From JAPLGD01 sp041302745 (GTDB lineage: Bacteria > Bipolaricaulota > Bipolaricaulia > UBA7950 > UBA9294), in contig JBFYQP010000115.1 in the NCBI GenBank assembly GCA_041302745.1, positions 1 through 9,166 of the forward strand: a stretch of DNA of 9,166 bases, written 5' to 3'. Below the pieces are notes generated by a model. That model did not search any database and had not been told where the DNA came from. It worked only from the letters and a program-made list of their open reading frames with translations. Position 1 is the first letter of the stretch. Every line of letters begins with the position of its first letter. The translations under genes were made by a program, and so were the position numbers. Below, in pieces: positions 6,018 through 9,166 of this stretch.

Positions 6018-6042
6018 CGGATCCTCCTGCTCAACGAAGCGG
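6007..6042 (-). repeat. Leader/start repeat, copy B (micro-ORF)
   Basis: This is the partner of copy A (5845-5880), offset by 162 bp, with 32 of 36 identical positions on the same strand. It supplies a strong ribosome site and ATG for the 32-codon micro-ORF. Confidence 0.85.
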
Positions 6043-6063
6043 CACGAACCTACCACCGCAATC

Positions 6064-6097
6064 CTACGATCGTAGCTCCTCGGTCGACGAACAGCGA
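6064..6097 (-). promoter_or_regulatory. Weak promoter candidate overlapping a 12-bp palindrome
   Basis: CTACGATCGTAG (6064-6075) is a perfect palindrome. Read on the minus strand it contains TACGAT (6069-6074), the same -10 box as proposed for the caspase gene. TCGCTG (6092-6097) is 17 nt upstream but matches the -35 consensus poorly. It could drive the micro-ORF and glycine-rich protein genes, or be an operator site. Confidence 0.25.
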
Positions 6098-6111
6098 GTT
6101 TCGCCACTCGC
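6094..6111 (-). terminator. Small hairpin just after the diguanylate cyclase stop, weak terminator candidate
   Basis: GCGAGT and ACTCGC pair around a GGCGAA loop immediately after the TAG at 6112-6114. Only 6 bp and no U-run follow, so read-through into the micro-ORF and glycine-rich protein genes, all on the same strand, is plausible. Confidence 0.3.
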
Positions 6112-8073
6112 CTAGCTGCGCGACGGGTCGTTGGCCCTGGAGTCGTACCGCTTCCAGCCGTCGCGGCCGCGGCTCTTGACGTTGTACATCGCAGCGTCGG
6201 CCCTCTGGAGGAGACGACTTGCGTCGTCGCCGTCGTCCGGGTAGAGGGCGATGCCGATGCTCACGGACAGCCCGCGGGCGAGGTCGGCGACGCGGAACGA
6301 GTCGCGGAGGACCTGGAGGATTTTCTCCGCCGCCAGCTCGGCATCCTGCGGCGAGTCGATCCCCGGCAGCAGGGCCACGAACTCGTCGCCGCCGAGACGC
6401 GCCACCGTGTCGCTCGCGCGCAGGGCTTCGCGCAGTCGCGCCGCCACGTCCTGCAGCACGCGGTCGCCGGCGGCATGGCCGTGGACGTCGTTCACCCGCT
6501 TGAACTTGTCGAGATCAAGGTAGAACACCGCCAACCGCTCGAGGTTCCTCATCGCGCGAGCGATCTCGAGGGTCAGCACGTCGTTGAGCGCGCTGCGCGT
6601 CAGGAGTCCCGTCAACGGGTCGTGGCTCGCGAGGAACATCAGCTCCTCTTGCTGGCGCAGAAGCTCGGTGACGTCACGGATGATCCCTTGATACACGGGC
6701 TCCCCCGTCCCCGAGAGCTTCTCCGTGATCGTCGTCAGCAGACACCGCGCGAGCGCGCCGTCCTTCTTGCGGAGGGTCACCGGGTAGCTCGTGACGAACC
6801 CCTTCTCTGTGATGGCGGCTCGGAAGGCGTCGCGATCCTCCGGCCTCGCGTACAACTCCCCCGCCGTCATCGCCATGAGTTCGTCCTTCGCGTAGCCGAA
6901 CAGGTCGATGAGCGCCGGGTTCGCGTCCACGAACCGCCCATCCTCGGTCGTGATGTAGATGGGGTCGCGGGACGACTCGAACAGGCTGTGGTACCGCCTC
7001 TCGCTCCGCTCGAGCGCGACGCGAGACTCCTCGATCGACGAAAGCATGCCGTTGATGTTCGCGGCCAGCCCGCCGAGCTCATCCTTTCCCTCGGCAGCCA
7101 CGCGCGCCGAGGAATCCTTCGCGCGAGCGATCCGCGCCACGCTCCCCGAAAGACGCGCCGTACGAGACAGCACGCGCGAATCGAGGAAGTAGAGGAATCC
7201 GCCGCCCAGGATCGCCAGCGCGGAGAGGAGAGCGGCCATCAAGTACCGCGACGCCGCCAGCCCTGCCCGGTACGCGTCCCGCGGGATCTCCACGCCGAGA
7301 ACGACGGCCGGCGCGCCCAGAATGTCCCGCAGGACGGTGTATCCCGCCACCGTCTCCTCGCTCTGAGGCGCCACCGCGGGCCCCAGCTTCTCCGGATCGC
7401 CCTCGATCAGCGCCGCGACCGCGTCGGGATCGTTCCGCGGGTCGCTGAGGCTCCGGAAGAAGATCGGCAGGCGCACCTGAGAGGCCAGCCGCTCGACCTC
7501 GGACGCGGTGAGGGTTCGCCCGATCACCAGGGTGCCGCGCGCGGGCGGCTCGTGAAGGCTGCTCAGGATAGGGTGGGCCGCCACAAGAGCCAGCTCGTCG
7601 CCGAGAGCGAGAAGTCCCGCGCGACTGGAGGTGTCGTCGGCCGCTCGGTCCCGTGAGACCACGGAGCCCGCAGCCGCCAACTCGGCTCCGGACAAGGCGG
7701 CCGGCGCATCCTGCACCAAGTCGAATCCCTGAGCGTGAATCAGCCTTCCCGAGGAGTCGAAGAACGCCATGAGGTCGACGTGCAGATTGGTGAACGTCTC
7801 GGGGAACAGGTTCTCGTCGACGTACTGCGGCTCCCGCCCCTGGACGAAGGCAGCCGTGTCGTCCCAGGACGCCCAGTCATGGGCCACGGTTTCGAGCGTC
7901 GCCAGCTCGGTCGCGAGCGCGTTGCTCGCCCGCTCTACGTTGCGCCGCACGTCCGCCCGCTCGATGTCCGAGAACGTCCGCTCAAGGTGAGGAAACACGA
8001 CGGCAAAGAGGAGCACGACGACCACAACGGCCATCGCACCGATCCCGAGGACGACTTGCGTGCGCAGCCGCAT
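6112..8073 (-). CDS. CHASE4-HAMP-PAS-GGDEF membrane diguanylate cyclase
   Basis: The product has 653 aa from the ATG at 8073, preceded by GGGGGGTGG. An ATG 12 nt upstream (8085) has no ribosome site and would only add MGGG. A first membrane helix at about 5-29 is followed by a periplasmic or extracellular CHASE4 sensor at about 40-270, recognised from NVERASNALATELATLETV, HDWASWDDTAAF and FTNLHVDLMAFFDSSG. A second helix lies at about 277-299, then HAMP at about 300-352, PAS at about 358-472 and GGDEF at about 480-643. The active site is intact: SHDPLTGLLTR, DLDKFKRVND (from 520), and RLGGDEF with GGDEF at 561-565. RASD at 553-556, five residues before GGDEF, is a canonical inhibitory I-site. 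It should make cyclic di-GMP from GTP in response to an external ligand and be product-inhibited. There is no EAL or HD-GYP domain. The ligand is unknown. Confidence 0.96.
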   Translation of the reverse strand: MRLRTQVVLGIGAMAVVVVVLLFAVVFPHLERTFSDIERADVRRNVERASNALATELATLETVAHDWASWDDTAAFVQGREPQYVDENLFPETFTNLHVDLMAFFDSSGRLIHAQGFDLVQDAPAALSGAELAAAGSVVSRDRAADDTSSRAGLLALGDELALVAAHPILSSLHEPPARGTLVIGRTLTASEVERLASQVRLPIFFRSLSDPRNDPDAVAALIEGDPEKLGPAVAPQSEETVAGYTVLRDILGAPAVVLGVEIPRDAYRAGLAASRYLMAALLSALAILGGGFLYFLDSRVLSRTARLSGSVARIARAKDSSARVAAEGKDELGGLAANINGMLSSIEESRVALERSERRYHSLFESSRDPIYITTEDGRFVDANPALIDLFGYAKDELMAMTAGELYARPEDRDAFRAAITEKGFVTSYPVTLRKKDGALARCLLTTITEKLSGTGEPVYQGIIRDVTELLRQQEELMFLASHDPLTGLLTRSALNDVLTLEIARAMRNLERLAVFYLDLDKFKRVNDVHGHAAGDRVLQDVAARLREALRASDTVARLGGDEFVALLPGIDSPQDAELAAEKILQVLRDSFRVADLARGLSVSIGIALYPDDGDDASRLLQRADAAMYNVKSRGRDGWKRYDSRANDPSRS

Positions 8074-8106
8074 TCCACCCCCCATTCAGGCCGTGTGCCT
8101 GCGCCG

Positions 8107-8127
8107 AGTATCGAACGCCTCGATACT
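8107..8127 (-). promoter_or_regulatory. 8-bp inverted repeat in the diguanylate cyclase leader, possible operator or hairpin
   Basis: AGTATCGA (8107-8114) and TCGATACT (8120-8127) flank a 5-nt spacer. It lies downstream of the proposed promoter and 34-54 nt before the ATG at 8073. It could bind a dimeric regulator or form an RNA hairpin ahead of the ribosome site. Confidence 0.5.
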
Positions 8128-8148
8128 TCCTCTGTTCGCCGCATGTCT

Positions 8149-8178
8149 AGACTAGCGCGACTCCATCGGAGCGGGCAA
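8149..8178 (-). promoter_or_regulatory. Candidate promoter of the diguanylate cyclase gene
   Basis: On the minus strand TTGCCC (8173-8178) and TAGTCT (8149-8154) are 18 nt apart. The -10 box overlaps the palindrome GTCTAGAC (8145-8152), and the inverted repeat at 8107-8127 lies just downstream. Confidence 0.4.
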
Positions 8179-8230
8179 ACGCCGGCGGATTCACGAGCCG
8201 CCCGATCGCCGTCCATCGGAGCAAAAGGAA

Positions 8231-8254
8231 GACGCCGGCCCTCAGGCCGGCGTC
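8231..8254 (-). terminator. Intrinsic terminator of the pyrophosphatase gene
   Basis: GACGCCGGCC and GGCCGGCGTC form a perfect 10-bp GC stem with a 4-nt loop, 35 nt after the pyrophosphatase stop codon. On the minus strand the stem is followed by TTCCTTTTGC, a U-rich tract, so it fits rho-independent termination in that direction and separates the gene from the diguanylate cyclase. Confidence 0.85.
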
Positions 8255-8289
8255 CTTATCTTTGCAGAACGTTGCGGAGCTGCTTGGAG

Positions 8290-9166
8290 CTACGCCTTTG
8301 CCTTCGCCGCCTTCTCCGGCTTCTTCTCCTCGAACGGCTTCGCGGGCTTCTTGCTCCACCAGATCGCGACGCCGACCGCGAGGAGCAGGCCGACGGCGAG
8401 AAGAATCGTTCCGACGCTCATCTTGCTGTAGGTGACGAGGATCGGAGCGGCCAGCAGGCTGACCATGTTCACGACCTTGATCATCGGGTTCAGCGCCGGA
8501 CCGGCCGTGTCCTTCAGCGGGTCGCCGACGGTGTCGCCGACGACGCTCGCCTTGTGCCGCTCGGAGCCCTTCCCCGTGTTCGCGACCAGGTCGCGCGGCT
8601 CGTCCTCGATCATCTTCTTCGCGTTGTCCCACGCGCCGCCCGCGTTCGCCATGTACACGGCGAGCATCTGGCCGCTCAGGATAACGCCGGCAAGGAACCC
8701 GCCGAGCGCCTCAACCTGTAGGATCAGTCCGATGGCGATCGGCAGGAACACCGAGATGATGGCGAGCGGGATGAGTTCCTTCTGCGCCGCGCTGGTCGAG
8801 ATGCCGACCACCTGCGCGTAGTCCGGCTTGACCTTCCCTTCCATCAGGCCGGGGATGCGGAACTGCCGTCGCACTTCCTCGACGATCAGGCCCGCGGCGC
8901 GGCTGACGGCCTTGATGCACAGCGAGCTGAACAGCCACGGAAGCGCGCCGCCGAGCAGGAAGCCGATGAACACCTTGACTTCCGAGATGCGGATCGCGCC
9001 GAGGAGCTTGTCCGCGGGCACGCCAAGCTGCATCTGCACGCGACCGATGTCGGTGAAGTACGTGGCGAACAGCGTGATCGCGGCAATGACCGCCGAGGCG
9101 ATCGCCACGCCCTTCGTGATCGCCTTCGTCGTGTTCCCGACGGCGTCCAGGTCGGCCATGATCTGG
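8290..9166 (-). CDS. hppA: Membrane-bound proton-translocating pyrophosphatase, C-terminal part (5' end outside window)
   Basis: 291 residues are visible. The frame stays open through the right edge (codons for Gln and Ile precede the Met at 9159), so that Met is internal and roughly the N-terminal 60% of the usual 650-800 aa is missing. The enzyme hydrolyses pyrophosphate and pumps H+ across the membrane. Family motifs seen are LDAVGNTTKAITKG near the edge, MANAGGAWDNAKK, then KGSERHKASVVGDTVGDPLKDTAGPALN, part of the Mg-pyrophosphate site, and NPMIKVVNMVSLL. Lysine in GNTTKA is the known marker of K+-independent H+-PPases, where it replaces the K+ ion; K+-dependent enzymes have alanine there. 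Hydrophobic segments alternate throughout, as expected of the 15-17 helix fold. The C-terminus is a Lys/Ala/Glu-rich tail (KKPEKAAKAKA). A terminator follows at 8231-8254. Confidence 0.97.
   Translation of the reverse strand, partial: QIMADLDAVGNTTKAITKGVAIASAVIAAITLFATYFTDIGRVQMQLGVPADKLLGAIRISEVKVFIGFLLGGALPWLFSSLCIKAVSRAAGLIVEEVRRQFRIPGLMEGKVKPDYAQVVGISTSAAQKELIPLAIISVFLPIAIGLILQVEALGGFLAGVILSGQMLAVYMANAGGAWDNAKKMIEDEPRDLVANTGKGSERHKASVVGDTVGDPLKDTAGPALNPMIKVVNMVSLLAAPILVTYSKMSVGTILLAVGLLLAVGVAIWWSKKPAKPFEEKKPEKAAKAKA

Noticed and set aside
6018..6107. N-terminal extension of the micro-ORF from a GTG at 6107
   Set aside because: The GTG lies in a hairpin next to the cyclase stop and has no ribosome site. 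The duplicated AGGAGG-ATG region marks 6017 as the start if anything is translated.
6475..7656. 393-codon plus-strand frame
   Set aside because: It is antisense to the diguanylate cyclase, which has unmistakable CHASE4, PAS and GGDEF motifs.
8147..8632. 161-codon minus-strand frame overlapping the pyrophosphatase
   Set aside because: It is an alternative frame of the pyrophosphatase gene that runs through its terminator; Arg/Gly/Glu-rich with no start signal.
9157..9159. ATG at 9159 as the start of the pyrophosphatase
   Set aside because: The frame is open to the edge, and the family motif DAVGNTTK lies deep inside the full-length protein, so this Met is internal.
1..9166. CRISPR arrays, tRNA/rRNA genes, IS ends, phage or toxin-antitoxin modules
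   Set aside because: I saw no regularly spaced direct repeats, tRNA-like cloverleaf ends, transposase or integrase motifs, or small immunity gene next to the nuclease.

Overview
The window is about 9.2 kb of GC-rich bacterial DNA. It holds seven clear protein genes, one of them cut by the left edge and another cut by the right edge, plus an eighth small hydrophobic gene and one doubtful micro-gene. There are no rRNA, tRNA, CRISPR, IS or phage signatures. Most predicted products go to the envelope: two lipoproteins and a possible third, a membrane-tethered DOMON protein, an exported nuclease, an exported glycine-rich beta-rich protein, a two-pass sensor and a proton pump. The organism looks like an uncultured or deep-branching high-GC bacterium. 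The style of the glycine-rich protein and of the Ig-like lipoprotein reminds me of Candidatus Bipolaricaulota (Acetothermia) or Chloroflexi, but this is an impression, not an assignment.

Layout from the left. A minus-strand PKD-caspase lipoprotein runs off the left edge (1-665). A gene-poor divergent gap of 385 bp follows. Next is a plus-strand lipoprotein with a coiled coil and an Ig-like domain (1051-1716), ending in a very strong hairpin. A minus-strand DOMON protein on a repetitive Pro/Thr/Val stalk (1854-2732) is divergent from a small hydrophobic plus-strand protein (2979-3440) and a plus-strand NUC1/EndoG-type nuclease (3573-4439). The nuclease converges on a minus-strand glycine-rich protein with a C-terminal 19-residue-period beta-solenoid (4470-5855). 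Upstream of that gene its translation-start region is duplicated and leads into a 32-codon Arg-rich micro-ORF (5919-6017). Then come a CHASE4-HAMP-PAS-GGDEF diguanylate cyclase (6112-8073) and, behind a clear terminator, the C-terminal part of a K+-independent-type membrane H+-pyrophosphatase (8290-9166).

How the genes relate. No metabolic operon is visible. Most genes appear to have their own transcription unit. Several upstream regions carry a recognisable sigma-70-type pattern, TTG-N3, a 17-18 nt spacer, then TA-x-x-x-T. The shared theme is surface interaction: extracellular proteolysis (caspase), extracellular nucleic-acid breakdown (NUC1), a probable haem or sugar ligand binder (DOMON), beta-rich envelope proteins, and c-di-GMP output from an extracytoplasmic sensor. 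The pyrophosphatase is a housekeeping energy gene. I do not see a clearly new multi-gene system. The least ordinary items are the duplicated leader with its cationic micro-ORF, the caspase lipoprotein, and the solenoid repeat protein.
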